A stretch of DNA of 64,000 nucleotides from an uncultured Caldilineaceae bacterium. Its GTDB lineage: Bacteria; Chloroflexota; Anaerolineae; Caldilineales; Caldilineaceae. Under the pieces are notes generated by a model. That model was not told the origin of the DNA. It ran no database searches and saw nothing but the letters and a program-made list of their open reading frames with translations. The stretch is taken from the NCBI GenBank assembly GCA_951812725.1, contig OX638330.1, forward strand, positions 2,232,001 to 2,296,000, in the 5' to 3' direction. Numbering within the stretch: the stretch's first letter is position 1; every line of letters starts with the position of its first letter. Positions 34,558-43,332 of this stretch are shown piece after piece. The position numbers and the translations under genes were made by a program.

Positions 34558-34997
34558 CTACCAAGCCACAGTACTAGACTCGCCAGTCATCCTTGGAATC
34601 TTTCGGGCTCCTGGAGACGCAATTGGTGTGAAGTCGGCGCCATGCTCGCCAGCCGACACGCTGCAATGAAGGCACACGGTGGGTGAGGCATGGTTTTGGA
34701 GGGGGGCGTTGCGGGGGCGCAGCCCCTGCACAAGGGAGGGCCGAAGGCCCGACCGCCCATATACAAGAAGGTAGATAGCTACACTTGGAGTGATAGCCCG
34801 TGGGGGAGTCTGCTCCCACTGGCGCAGGAGATAGTGGTTAGCGGATAGTGGCCGGAGACGCTTTGATGTGCCAGGGTGAGGCTGCGCTGCGCGGCCGCGA
34901 ATTGACGATGGCTGGGTAGTTGCGTCCAGTGAAAGAAATCGAAGGAACAGCTTGCAGCGCTCTTCCAATTTGCTACACGAACTACAAGTGAGGCCCC
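34558..34997. other. Gap holding repeat copy 2
   Basis: 440 bases between the carboxypeptidase and the pseudouridine synthase. The left 200 bases are repeat copy 2. Right of it is GC-rich sequence with GCGCTGCGCGGCCGCG near 34893; no gene is seen, and short ORFs over the repeat are artefacts of its composition. Confidence 0.5.
34582..34758 (+). repeat. GC-rich double-hairpin repeat, copy 2 (long form)
   Basis: Matches copy 3 (53055-53230) over about 177 bases, from GCCAGTCATCCTTGGA through CCATGCTCGCCAGCCGACAC to the core. The core has the hairpin GGGCC-GAA-GGCCC (34738-34750). Same orientation as the other copies. Confidence 0.75.
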
Positions 34998-35894
34998 ATG
35001 TCTGAAGAACGCCTGCAGAAGGTTCTGGCCGCAGCCGGAGTAGCCAGTCGAAGAGCTTGCGAAGACCTAATTACTGAAGGCCGCGTTCGGGTCAATGGTG
35101 AAGTTGTCACCACTTTGGGAACTAAGGTAGACCCCACCAGCGCTGCGGTGGAGGTTGACAGCCGTCCAGTTCGACTGCTGCAGCGCAATGTCTATTACAA
35201 AGTCTACAAACCACGCGGGATCCTAAGCGATATCGGTGGGGACAGTCGGGGTCGCAAGACGGTCGCCAGCCTTTTGCCTCCGGGAGTCGGCCGCGTTTTT
35301 CCAGTGGGGCGCCTCGACCTGAACAGTGAAGGACTCGTCCTCCTAACAGACGACGGGGAGCTTACCAACAAACTGACTCATCCCCGATTTGAGCATCCCA
35401 AGACCTACTACGTACTGACGGGGCAAAGACCTTCAACAGAAGCGCTGGTCAGATTGCGTGAAGGGATCGAGTTGGAGGGCGGACGAACTGCCCCCGCCCA
35501 GGTGGAAATCGCCGACGGACTGCCGGCTCGCCTCATTTTGGACAAAGGAACTGAGCAGTTTGGCGCAGCTCCTGACGACGGTTGGAAGAGGCCCCCGCCC
35601 GAGAAAGGCGTGTGGTTGCGCTTTGTACTGCGAGAGGGAAAGAAGCGCCAGATTCGACATATGACAGCTGCGGTTGGCATCCAACTGAGGCGGCTGATTC
35701 GGTGGTCAACCGGCCCGGTGACGCTGGAAGGGCTTCAGCCCGGAATGGCCAGGAAACTTTCGCAAGGCGAGGTCAATGCGCTGCGGGATATGGTAGGAGG
35801 GGGCTCCCGTCGACGCACTTCGAGAACAAGGCAGGACGGTCGAAGTGACCGTTTGCGCCCGAAGCGGCGTTCATCGCCGCGAAACAGGCGGTGA
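34998..35894 (+). CDS. rluB: RsuA/RluB-family rRNA pseudouridine synthase
   Basis: 298 residues. The N-terminal S4 RNA-binding domain MSEERLQKVLAAAGVASRRA starts the protein; the catalytic Asp107 is in GRLDLNSEGLVLLTDDGE, and EGKKRQIRHM follows. RluB-type enzymes modify 23S rRNA (U2605 in E. coli). The last 30 residues are a basic Arg/Ser tail, common in this family. ATG 34998 is preceded by a weak site. Confidence 0.88.
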   Translation: MSEERLQKVLAAAGVASRRACEDLITEGRVRVNGEVVTTLGTKVDPTSAAVEVDSRPVRLLQRNVYYKVYKPRGILSDIGGDSRGRKTVASLLPPGVGRVFPVGRLDLNSEGLVLLTDDGELTNKLTHPRFEHPKTYYVLTGQRPSTEALVRLREGIELEGGRTAPAQVEIADGLPARLILDKGTEQFGAAPDDGWKRPPPEKGVWLRFVLREGKKRQIRHMTAAVGIQLRRLIRWSTGPVTLEGLQPGMARKLSQGEVNALRDMVGGGSRRRTSRTRQDGRSDRLRPKRRSSPRNRR

Positions 35895-36058
35895 AACGAT
35901 CGATTGTTGCCCGAGAGGCCTTCTGAACGAAATCTCGTGCGGATGACAGCTTGCAGAGCAGTTCAGAATCCGTACCGTCCTCGTCGTCATGCGTCCAGAC
36001 TCTCAACCTCAACAATCGCTCCTTTCGCTTCCTCCTACCCTTGCGTCAGGCAGTTGCC

Positions 36059-36832
36059 GTGAATGCAATCACAATTGACGGCCCGGCAGCGTCCGGCAAG
36101 AGCACGGTCGGTTACCAGGTTGCCAGACTGTTGAATTTCCTCTATTTCGATACGGGCGTGATGTATCGGGCTGTTGCCTGGGCTGTTTTGGAAGAGGAAA
36201 TTGACAGTGGTGGCAGTGACGCGGTTGGCAGCGTTGCAGAAGAGCTGTCCATAGAAATCAGTTCTCCGACGAGCGAGCAAGCCGATGGGCGCCAAGCTAC
36301 GGTCCGTATCGGCGGGCAGGACATAACGTGGGCCATTCATAGCCGCCGCGTTGACAGGATCGTTTCGGTCGTGGCTGCGAACAGTCGGGTCCGGCAGGAA
36401 TTGAGCCGTCAGCAGCGGAGCATCGGGCTGACGCATGGTTCCGGCGAAGGCGGAAAAGCTGGTGTGGTAATGGTGGGTCGGGACATTGGCACTGTCGTGC
36501 TGCCGGAGGCCCCACTGAAGATCTACATGCTCGCGCCGGTAGAAGAGCGGGCGCGGCGCCGACTTAGAGAAATCTCCTTGAGGGGGAAAGAGGCCGATTT
36601 TGCCCAGATTCTGACCGACATGCGACGCCGCGACGAAATCGACAGTCAGCGGGCGGTCGCGCCTTTACGTCCAGCCGAGGACGCCTACCAGATTCAAACG
36701 CTCGGCTCCTCAGTCCAGCAGATCGTCGATCAAATCCTCGTTCTTGCGGTTTCCCGGCTTGGTGTCGAACCTGTCCCCGACAGTGAAATTGCCTCTTCCG
36801 CAGACAGTGCGTCAGGCGCAGACCAGGCTTAG
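36059..36832 (+). CDS. cmk: Cytidylate kinase
   Basis: About 257 residues. P-loop ITIDGPAASGKST at the very start, then DTGVMYRAVAW and VGRDIGTVVLPEAPLKIYM, the Cmk signature. It phosphorylates CMP and dCMP. The start is uncertain: GTG 36059 gives a protein that begins just before the P-loop; TTG 36041 or an earlier start would only add a tail. The C-terminus carries a 25-residue extension rich in Ser/Asp/Glu beyond typical length. Confidence 0.9.
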   Translation: MNAITIDGPAASGKSTVGYQVARLLNFLYFDTGVMYRAVAWAVLEEEIDSGGSDAVGSVAEELSIEISSPTSEQADGRQATVRIGGQDITWAIHSRRVDRIVSVVAANSRVRQELSRQQRSIGLTHGSGEGGKAGVVMVGRDIGTVVLPEAPLKIYMLAPVEERARRRLREISLRGKEADFAQILTDMRRRDEIDSQRAVAPLRPAEDAYQIQTLGSSVQQIVDQILVLAVSRLGVEPVPDSEIASSADSASGADQA

Positions 36833-37035
36833 CTGGAGAGACACGCTTGCTCAGAAGATGGCGGGCAGTGGATCTCAGCAAGGCACGATGGACCTCAGCT
36901 TTCACCGGCCCCCAACCTGGGATTTCCAGGAACGTTATCGCTGCATCGGTCTTCGGAATGTGGTAGAATTGCCCAAAGTCTCGGCAGGATTTCTGATTCA
37001 TTTCACTATTCGATTCGGAGTAAAGGGGTTGCGCA

Positions 37036-38004
37036 ATGGCAGCGTTGACCACTGAGCAGAAACTCGAAATCTTCTACTGGATGGTATTGACGCGAACATT
37101 CGACGAAGGCATGGTGTCGCTTTGGAAGCAGGGACGGGGATTGGGCGGAACGTTCAGCGAGCGAGGCCATGAGGCCGTCAGCGTCGGCTCTGCCTATGCA
37201 CTGGCGCCGGAGGATATCATCGCGCCAATGCACCGTGACATTGGCGCATACTTTCTGCGCGGTCTGACGCCGCGTCGCGTCTTTGGAAACCTCCTTGGCA
37301 AGACCACCGGCGTGACGGGGGGGCGCGACGCCAATATCCACGGAATGGGTGATTTGAGCCTGGGAATCGTAGGCTATATCAGTCATATTCCGATGTCGAT
37401 GCCTATCGCCCTTGGGGTCGCCATGAGCCTCAAACTGCGGAATGAAGCCCGCGTGGCGATGACCTATGTGGGTGATGGCGGCAGTACTGCCGGACTGTGG
37501 CACGAATCACTCAATATGGCTGGTCTTTACCAGGCCCCCTATGTCCTGATCGTCGAGAACAACCAGTATGCCTACTCCACTCACGTTTCCCAGCAGATGC
37601 CGATTGAGAATATCGCCGACCGCGCTGCCGGCTATAACATTCCGAGCGAGATTGTAGACGGGAACGACGTGGAGGCTGTATATCAGGCCACCTGTGTGGC
37701 CGTTGAACGGGCCAGGCAGGGGGGAGGGCCCTCCCTGATTGAAGCAAAAACAATGCGCATGATGGGACACGCCATTCATGACGGGGCCGAATACGTGCCG
37801 CGCGAGCTGTTGGCCGAATGGGAAAAGAAGGACCCTGTTGCGCGCTATCAGGACAAGCTTCTGGCTGAGAAAGTTTCTGATGAGGACGAATTGAACGAAA
37901 TCAGGCAACGGGCCGCCGTCGAGATTGAGGACGCAATAGAGTTCGCCGAGGCCAGCCCTCTGCCCGATCCGGCAACTGTGATGGACGGCTTGTACGCGCC
38001 CTAG
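37036..38004 (+). CDS. Thiamine-diphosphate dehydrogenase E1 component, alpha subunit
   Basis: 322 residues. The thiamine diphosphate motif runs from YVGDGGSTAGLWHESLN to VENNQYAYST, the GDG...NN pattern of the alpha subunit of pyruvate, acetoin or branched-chain 2-oxoacid dehydrogenases. HRDIGAYFLRG and GGRDANIHGMGD fit this too. These E1 enzymes are alpha2beta2; no beta subunit, E2 or E3 gene is seen nearby. It is preceded by GGAGTAAAGGGG as ribosome site and followed by a hairpin at 38101-38123. Confidence 0.87.
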   Translation: MAALTTEQKLEIFYWMVLTRTFDEGMVSLWKQGRGLGGTFSERGHEAVSVGSAYALAPEDIIAPMHRDIGAYFLRGLTPRRVFGNLLGKTTGVTGGRDANIHGMGDLSLGIVGYISHIPMSMPIALGVAMSLKLRNEARVAMTYVGDGGSTAGLWHESLNMAGLYQAPYVLIVENNQYAYSTHVSQQMPIENIADRAAGYNIPSEIVDGNDVEAVYQATCVAVERARQGGGPSLIEAKTMRMMGHAIHDGAEYVPRELLAEWEKKDPVARYQDKLLAEKVSDEDELNEIRQRAAVEIEDAIEFAEASPLPDPATVMDGLYAP

Positions 38005-38100
38005 AGGAAGTTGCAGCAAGGTTCAGATGATCCAAGGACAGCATTTCGGAAGCTCCCCGGAAGTACCCCGTCAATGCAACCTACAGCCAGGCGCGCCATT

Positions 38101-38123
38101 CGCCGGCCGAACTGTGGCCGGCG
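38101..38123 (+). terminator. Hairpin after the E1-alpha gene
   Basis: CGCCGGCC-gaactgt-GGCCGGCG, a perfect 8-pair GC-only stem 97 bases past the E1-alpha stop, followed by ATTCTGTTTGG. The tail is only modestly T-rich, so termination efficiency is unsure. Confidence 0.45.
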
Positions 38124-38228
38124 ATTCTGTTTGGACCTTCGCTATCTTTTCCTGAACGTTGCCAGCCGCTGACTGATAAAGGCCTGCCTAAGCGAGGCTG
38201 ATGACACGGCTGGGACGTGGAGTCGTTA

Positions 38229-38591
38229 ATGGTCTCTCCTGTAGCCATCGAAATCTTGCCTGAAAGTGTCCAGACGTTTTGGGACCGGGGAGAAACGGGC
38301 ACCGTCAACGATATATGGCGGCGCTCGCATCGCGCCGACAGATCGGGGATTCTCTACCTGATCCCGTGGGAGTCCCAGAAAAGCATCCGGCAGGACATTC
38401 CGTGGGAAGTGGTGGCGGTTTTTTTTGAGGAGCTGAACGAGGAAGAGATAGCGGATCGGGAGGCGCTGACAGCTCGCGTTGGTGCCGACCAGGAGGAGGT
38501 CGCCGGGATCCTATCCCGCTACAATCTTCTTAGCGGCCTTCCAGCTGTGAAAATCCCTAAACGGCTAGAAACTTCAAGCCTGCCGCGATGA
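38229..38591 (+). CDS. Small hypothetical protein coupled to a membrane protein
   Basis: About 120 residues from ATG 38229 (GTG 38217 also possible). No membrane helix and no family I recognise. It begins with a possible antiparallel beta segment and has PWESQKSIRQDIPWEVVAVF and ELNEEEIADREALTARVGAD, suggesting a helical tail. Its stop overlaps the start of the YfhO-type gene by four bases (ATGA), so they are translationally coupled. It may regulate or chaperone that membrane protein, but nothing shows how. Confidence 0.55.
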   Translation: MVSPVAIEILPESVQTFWDRGETGTVNDIWRRSHRADRSGILYLIPWESQKSIRQDIPWEVVAVFFEELNEEEIADREALTARVGADQEEVAGILSRYNLLSGLPAVKIPKRLETSSLPR

Positions 38592-41026
38592 ATCGAACAG
38601 AATCTCATTCGGCTTTCCCAATAGTTTTGGCATACTGCGCGCTGGCTGCGCTCTTCTTTGCGCCACACCTTCTCGGACTGTCTGCATTTCTCGAAGGCGA
38701 CTTTACTCGCCATTATCTACCCTACAGTTTCTTTCAACAGAAGTCGTTGCTTGCAGGAAATTTCCCGGTCTGGAATCCCCACGTAAATTCGGGCCATCCT
38801 TTCCTGGCCGACACTGAGTCCGCGGTGTTTTACCCGGTCAGCAACATACTTCTGATCATCACCTGGTTCAGTCGCACTGTTGCCGGAAGGCTATATTGGC
38901 TGCAGTTCGAAGCGCTGATTCACATCGTTCTGGCATGCTGCTTTACGGCAATGCTTGTGCATCGATTGACTGGGCGGCGGATGGCCGGCTTTGCCGCCGG
39001 TCTCGTATTTGGCTTTTCGGGCTATCTTACGGGCTATCCGCCTCTACAGTTGGGAATACTGCGTGTGGCCGTCTGGCTGCCGCTGATCCTCTGGTTGCTA
39101 CTGCCCGACGAGTCTGGCAAGACGCGCTGGACCCGCTGGCTGGTTGCATGCGCCGTCCACGCTGTTGCCTTTTATGCCAACCATCCACAGACTTTTCTCT
39201 TTCTATCATACGCGGTGGCCGGCTGGATGCTGACTTTGGTAGTCGTCCAGTTGCGCTTGCCTCTGCCTAAGGGCAGTGCAGACCGGTCTGTTTCAGTAGG
39301 GGGAGGATCAGTTCCCGTCCGACTGGGCCAGCAGTCGATGCGAGTGGTTTTGTATGCGGTAATTCTATTAGGTCTGACGGCAGCGCAGCTGTGGCCTGCC
39401 CTCGAATACACAAGACTGACAGTGCGTTCCGCCCGCCCCTTTCACGAGCTGAGCAGCGGTTTCCCATTTGAAGACACGTGGCAGTTCATTGTGCCAGGCG
39501 TATTGACCTTCTACTCACCTTTATATGTAGGAATGGTTGGGATGGGCCTTGCACTCATCGCCGCGGCCGCTCTCCTTTCGAACCGGTTCCAACTCTCCGG
39601 GGCTGCTTCCTTCGCCAGGCCTGCCGCTGTCTTTTTTCTTATTGTGGGTGGTTTTGCCTTGCTGGTCTCCTTCGGAGATAAACTCCCGATCTATCCTCTG
39701 CTGTATCGTTTTGCACCGGGGTGGTCGCTGTTTCGGGGCCAGGAGCGGGTAGCCTATCTGGTGGCGTTCTCTCTTAGTGTCCTCAGCGGCATTGGCTTCG
39801 CACTATTGCCTTCGCTCGCTGCCCGGTGGCGGCAGAGAGTTTGCTGGGGATACGTGGTCTCGGTTGCGGCATCAGTAGCGCTGGTGTTCATTTTCTGGCA
39901 GCTTCCCAGTCGACTCGAAGCCTCGAACGCGGGATTCCTGTTCCAAGCGGGGAAGTCCCTCTTGTTTGCAGCAGTGTTTGCCAGCTTGTGCAGCGCATTG
40001 CGCCCTACCCGCACCCGCCTGATCCTGCTGCTATTTGTCATTGTCGGGGACCTTTTTCTTACCAGCTTCACATTGAATCTTGCTAACGGGCACGAGGCTC
40101 GTTCCGCGCTGACACCACCAGAGGCGGCGGCCACCTACGAGGCGGCGCAGTCTCTGGCAGACGAAACTGCCGCTCTGCCGCCGCGCGTATATAACGAACG
40201 ACGTCTGCCCGAAGATAGCGGAATGTTCGCTGGCTGGGAGGATGTTTGGGCCGCCAGCGTTCTGCGGCTGTCTACCTACAACACGTTCTTTGAGAGCTTC
40301 CCGGTTGATAGAATGTGGGAGTTGACGGGTGTCGGCACCGTCCTTACCTGGAGAGAGGAACTTGTGGTCGCCAGCCAATTGGTGGAAGAGTTCCCCTTCA
40401 AGGACGAGGCGACCCGCCTGCACCGACTGGAAAGCTTTTCGCCGCGCCATTGGTGGACACAGCGAGCACGGCTCGTAGACGACCGGACAGCGCTCGATCT
40501 GCTGGGTGACCCCGGCTTCGACCTGCAGAAGGAATTATTGATCGCGCAAGAAGATGGTGATGCGCTGGGCAGCAACTGGGAAAAGGGGCGCATGACGCTG
40601 GGAAGCGGAGGCGCGGCTTCGATAGCCGTCGAGAGGGCAGGGACTACTCACCTGATTTTCAGGATAGAAAGCGATGAACCCGGCCTGCTCTTTGTCAGCG
40701 AGAACTACCTGCCTGGCTGGCAGGCGGAATGGGCGGGAACTGATCGAACGTCGCAGCCCGCTGACCTGCCGATCGTGCGCGCCCACCAATCTTTCCTGGG
40801 CATACCTGTTCCCGCAGGCAGAGGAACATTGGAACTGTCCTACCGTCCGGCCAGCGTGCGCTGGGGCCTTGCCATAAGCGGCACGAGCTGGATCGTCCTC
40901 CTGTTGGCGCTGCGAAACCTGTTGGCTGAGGGGTTTGGAATGACCTGGAGGCGTAGCCGGTCCTTCGCCGCAAAGTACAGAGCTTGTTTTTCGCGGACGT
41001 TTTCCCATGGAAGGGGCATTTCATGA
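38588..41026 (+). CDS. YfhO-family polytopic membrane protein
   Basis: 812 residues. About twelve helices fill residues 10-510, with the YfhO-type opening EGDFTRHYLPYSFFQQKSL, then NFPVWNPHVNSGHPFLAD. The remainder is an extracytoplasmic part with YNERRLPEDSG, typical of these proteins, and a last helix near 775-795 with a basic tail. YfhO proteins are GT-C-like and take part in teichoic-acid or surface-glycan glycosylation in Firmicutes. Coupled upstream to a small unknown protein and overlapping the next GT-C gene by four bases. Confidence 0.8.
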   Translation: MNRTESHSAFPIVLAYCALAALFFAPHLLGLSAFLEGDFTRHYLPYSFFQQKSLLAGNFPVWNPHVNSGHPFLADTESAVFYPVSNILLIITWFSRTVAGRLYWLQFEALIHIVLACCFTAMLVHRLTGRRMAGFAAGLVFGFSGYLTGYPPLQLGILRVAVWLPLILWLLLPDESGKTRWTRWLVACAVHAVAFYANHPQTFLFLSYAVAGWMLTLVVVQLRLPLPKGSADRSVSVGGGSVPVRLGQQSMRVVLYAVILLGLTAAQLWPALEYTRLTVRSARPFHELSSGFPFEDTWQFIVPGVLTFYSPLYVGMVGMGLALIAAAALLSNRFQLSGAASFARPAAVFFLIVGGFALLVSFGDKLPIYPLLYRFAPGWSLFRGQERVAYLVAFSLSVLSGIGFALLPSLAARWRQRVCWGYVVSVAASVALVFIFWQLPSRLEASNAGFLFQAGKSLLFAAVFASLCSALRPTRTRLILLLFVIVGDLFLTSFTLNLANGHEARSALTPPEAAATYEAAQSLADETAALPPRVYNERRLPEDSGMFAGWEDVWAASVLRLSTYNTFFESFPVDRMWELTGVGTVLTWREELVVASQLVEEFPFKDEATRLHRLESFSPRHWWTQRARLVDDRTALDLLGDPGFDLQKELLIAQEDGDALGSNWEKGRMTLGSGGAASIAVERAGTTHLIFRIESDEPGLLFVSENYLPGWQAEWAGTDRTSQPADLPIVRAHQSFLGIPVPAGRGTLELSYRPASVRWGLAISGTSWIVLLLALRNLLAEGFGMTWRRSRSFAAKYRACFSRTFSHGRGIS

Positions 41027-43161
41027 CCTCGCGACTTCAGCAGGAATCGCGCAGCGCTAAACGGATAAACCTGGCCAACAAGGAATTTCAGAGAATTACA
41101 GTATTGCTCATAATCCTCGTTGGATTTGCGCTACGCCTTTACCGTTTAGGAGTTCAGGAACTGAGCGACATGGAAGCGTATGCATATCAAATCAGCCAGT
41201 TGCCAATTGTGGCGCAATTCGGGGTTTTTCCTCAGATTCAAACCCCTTATGTGGTAGGAAGCTTCTGGATGCAGCACATTTGGCTCAGTGTAGTAGGGAC
41301 AAGCGAGTTTGCTGTGCGTTCGGCATCGGCACTCTGCGGCACGATAGCTGTTCCACTGGCGTTCCGTCTGGCGACTGGACTACGGTTGAGCGCATACACC
41401 ACTTTGGCGGCGACACTGTTAGTGGCTGTGAATACGTTCGCCGTCTGGACCAGCCAGGATGTCTTACTTCATTCTCTCGGCTTGGTTCTCGCTACTTGCA
41501 GCGTGATCTTGGCCTTGAGAATACTTGACGGGAGGTCGAGCAGAAAAGACATCTTCTCCTATGTAATCGTTACTGTGGTCGCCATTTACACACAGTTTTT
41601 CGTGGTCCTTGCCCTCTTTACGCAGAACCTGTATGTGCTGTTCATGCTGATGCTGGAAGGGCGCTCGAAACCCAGCGAGGAAGGGTCGCGATTGAGTGGT
41701 CATGTTTTGAGAAACTGGGCTTGGGCCCAGATCGCGATCGTGGCCCTGACCGCGGCTTCGTTGTTCAGCGTCTTGAACAGGGTGGTTCCACCTGGCCTTG
41801 ATGGCACGGACTGGAAGACTTGGGCATGGCTCCGGTGGATGTTTGGCCGCCTTACTCTGGGAGAGTTTGTGCCGCATGTGACATGGCAGAACGTTGCTAT
41901 TCTGTTCTCGCTCGCCGTGGTCACAGTTGCGGTGGCCAGCGCATTACTGGCGGAAAGAAGAAAGACGGCTCAATTTGAGAATATCGACGAAGACTTGACA
42001 GACGTCGAAGGTGGGGATGCTTCAGAAAGCGAAAAAGCCAGTTTCCGTTTCAGAGGGCACTACGGCATCGTCCTACTCCTGTTGTACCTGCTGGTTTCCC
42101 TTCTCCCGGTCTGGGTTGCCCCATTTTTCTGGTGGTCTCCGTTCTATTGGAGCTTTCTTGCCATAGCGCTACTGCCCTTATTGTTTCTCCTGGCCATTGG
42201 GTTCAAGAACATCGGCGATTTTGTAGAGAGTCATTTGGGGTGGAGATGGAGAATCTGGGCGGAGGATTCCGAGGCAGTCGGTCCGCTAACCTTGGCGAAG
42301 ATTCCGGTAGGGCGCGTGGCGGCAGCTTCTCTCCTCCTTCTGGTCGTCGCCGGCAATCTTTTCGCCTTACGCAATTATCACTTTGATCCAGAGTTTACGA
42401 AGTCGAGAGGAAGGCGAGAACTGGCCGGACTTTTGGAGCGCTGGAGCGCACGTCTCAGCCCGGCGAACGTCCATTTCATTGAATCTTTGCCAGACTCTTC
42501 GCTCTGGTACTACTATACGGGAGATGTCGAACACACATTCCTGCGTTCACCACCGGGAGAATCCAAGACTGCCGGAGAGATGGTGAATGATCTTCTCAGT
42601 GAAGGCGCACGAAGGATCATCCATACGGCCCCGTTAGAAGGACACGAGGAAGCCAAGGAGAATTCTCGTCAAGCGCTTGCCCTTTTTTACCAGCTGGCTG
42701 CACAGGAGACGACAGGACCATGGCTTGTTGAACTCTACTCAGTGCCAGACCCGCAGGAATGGCGGATTCTCGACGTCGAGTTCGTAAACGGCTTGATGTT
42801 GGAGCGCGCCCAGGTCAGCCCCAACTTTCCCCCTGCGGGCGGCAGACTGGTTGTTCATATGGAATGGAGCGGAGATCCGTCAACCTTAACTGGCGGCGAA
42901 AAGCTCTTCCTGCACCTGCTCGACGAGCCCGGGAACCTTGTTGCCCAGTGGGATCCTGAGCTCCGAATGGACAGTTCGAAGGTTCTCGTCAGTGCGGCCA
43001 TGCCGATTCCGGCGACGCTTCCGCCAGGCTCTTTGCGGCTTGTTGCCGGCCTTTACGATGTTACCATCGATGGCGCGCCGCGGATTCTCACCGATTCCGG
43101 TGAAGATTCTCTGCAGTTGGCCTATTTTCATTTTACAGATTGCGATGTGTGCGGACGATAA
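41023..43161 (+). CDS. GT-C family membrane glycosyltransferase with C-terminal domain
   Basis: 712 residues from ATG 41023, in the stop of the preceding gene (ATGA), with GGAAGGGG upstream. Helices cover about residues 25-455; the first loop has QELSDMEAYAYQ, the acidic loop motif of ArnT/PMT-like GT39 enzymes. After a linker, residues 590-710 form a beta-rich extracytoplasmic domain, with LFLHLLDEPGNLVAQWDPEL. Probably transfers sugar from a polyprenyl phosphate. Acts with the YfhO-type protein upstream. Confidence 0.8.
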   Translation: MTSRLQQESRSAKRINLANKEFQRITVLLIILVGFALRLYRLGVQELSDMEAYAYQISQLPIVAQFGVFPQIQTPYVVGSFWMQHIWLSVVGTSEFAVRSASALCGTIAVPLAFRLATGLRLSAYTTLAATLLVAVNTFAVWTSQDVLLHSLGLVLATCSVILALRILDGRSSRKDIFSYVIVTVVAIYTQFFVVLALFTQNLYVLFMLMLEGRSKPSEEGSRLSGHVLRNWAWAQIAIVALTAASLFSVLNRVVPPGLDGTDWKTWAWLRWMFGRLTLGEFVPHVTWQNVAILFSLAVVTVAVASALLAERRKTAQFENIDEDLTDVEGGDASESEKASFRFRGHYGIVLLLLYLLVSLLPVWVAPFFWWSPFYWSFLAIALLPLLFLLAIGFKNIGDFVESHLGWRWRIWAEDSEAVGPLTLAKIPVGRVAAASLLLLVVAGNLFALRNYHFDPEFTKSRGRRELAGLLERWSARLSPANVHFIESLPDSSLWYYYTGDVEHTFLRSPPGESKTAGEMVNDLLSEGARRIIHTAPLEGHEEAKENSRQALALFYQLAAQETTGPWLVELYSVPDPQEWRILDVEFVNGLMLERAQVSPNFPPAGGRLVVHMEWSGDPSTLTGGEKLFLHLLDEPGNLVAQWDPELRMDSSKVLVSAAMPIPATLPPGSLRLVAGLYDVTIDGAPRILTDSGEDSLQLAYFHFTDCDVCGR

Positions 43162-43332
43162 CGCGAATTACGCATCTTGAATTGTCAGGTCATCGCCCTG
43201 GCTGTCTGAATATCAAAGTGGCCGATTTTTTCTTCAGGGTTGGACACTTAGCCGCCTTAGTCGTCAAACTTGGCGCCTCCAGGGGTACGGCGAATGAGAC
43301 CATCTGACGGTTTTTCGGATTCCCGTTAACCA

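Noticed and set aside
34574..34968. Short ORFs translating the GC-rich repeats (ALPCAGAAPPQRPP-like products at 34.6, 53.1 and 60.8 kb)
   Set aside because: The recurrent peptide comes from the repeat DNA itself; no ribosome site and frames shift between copies.
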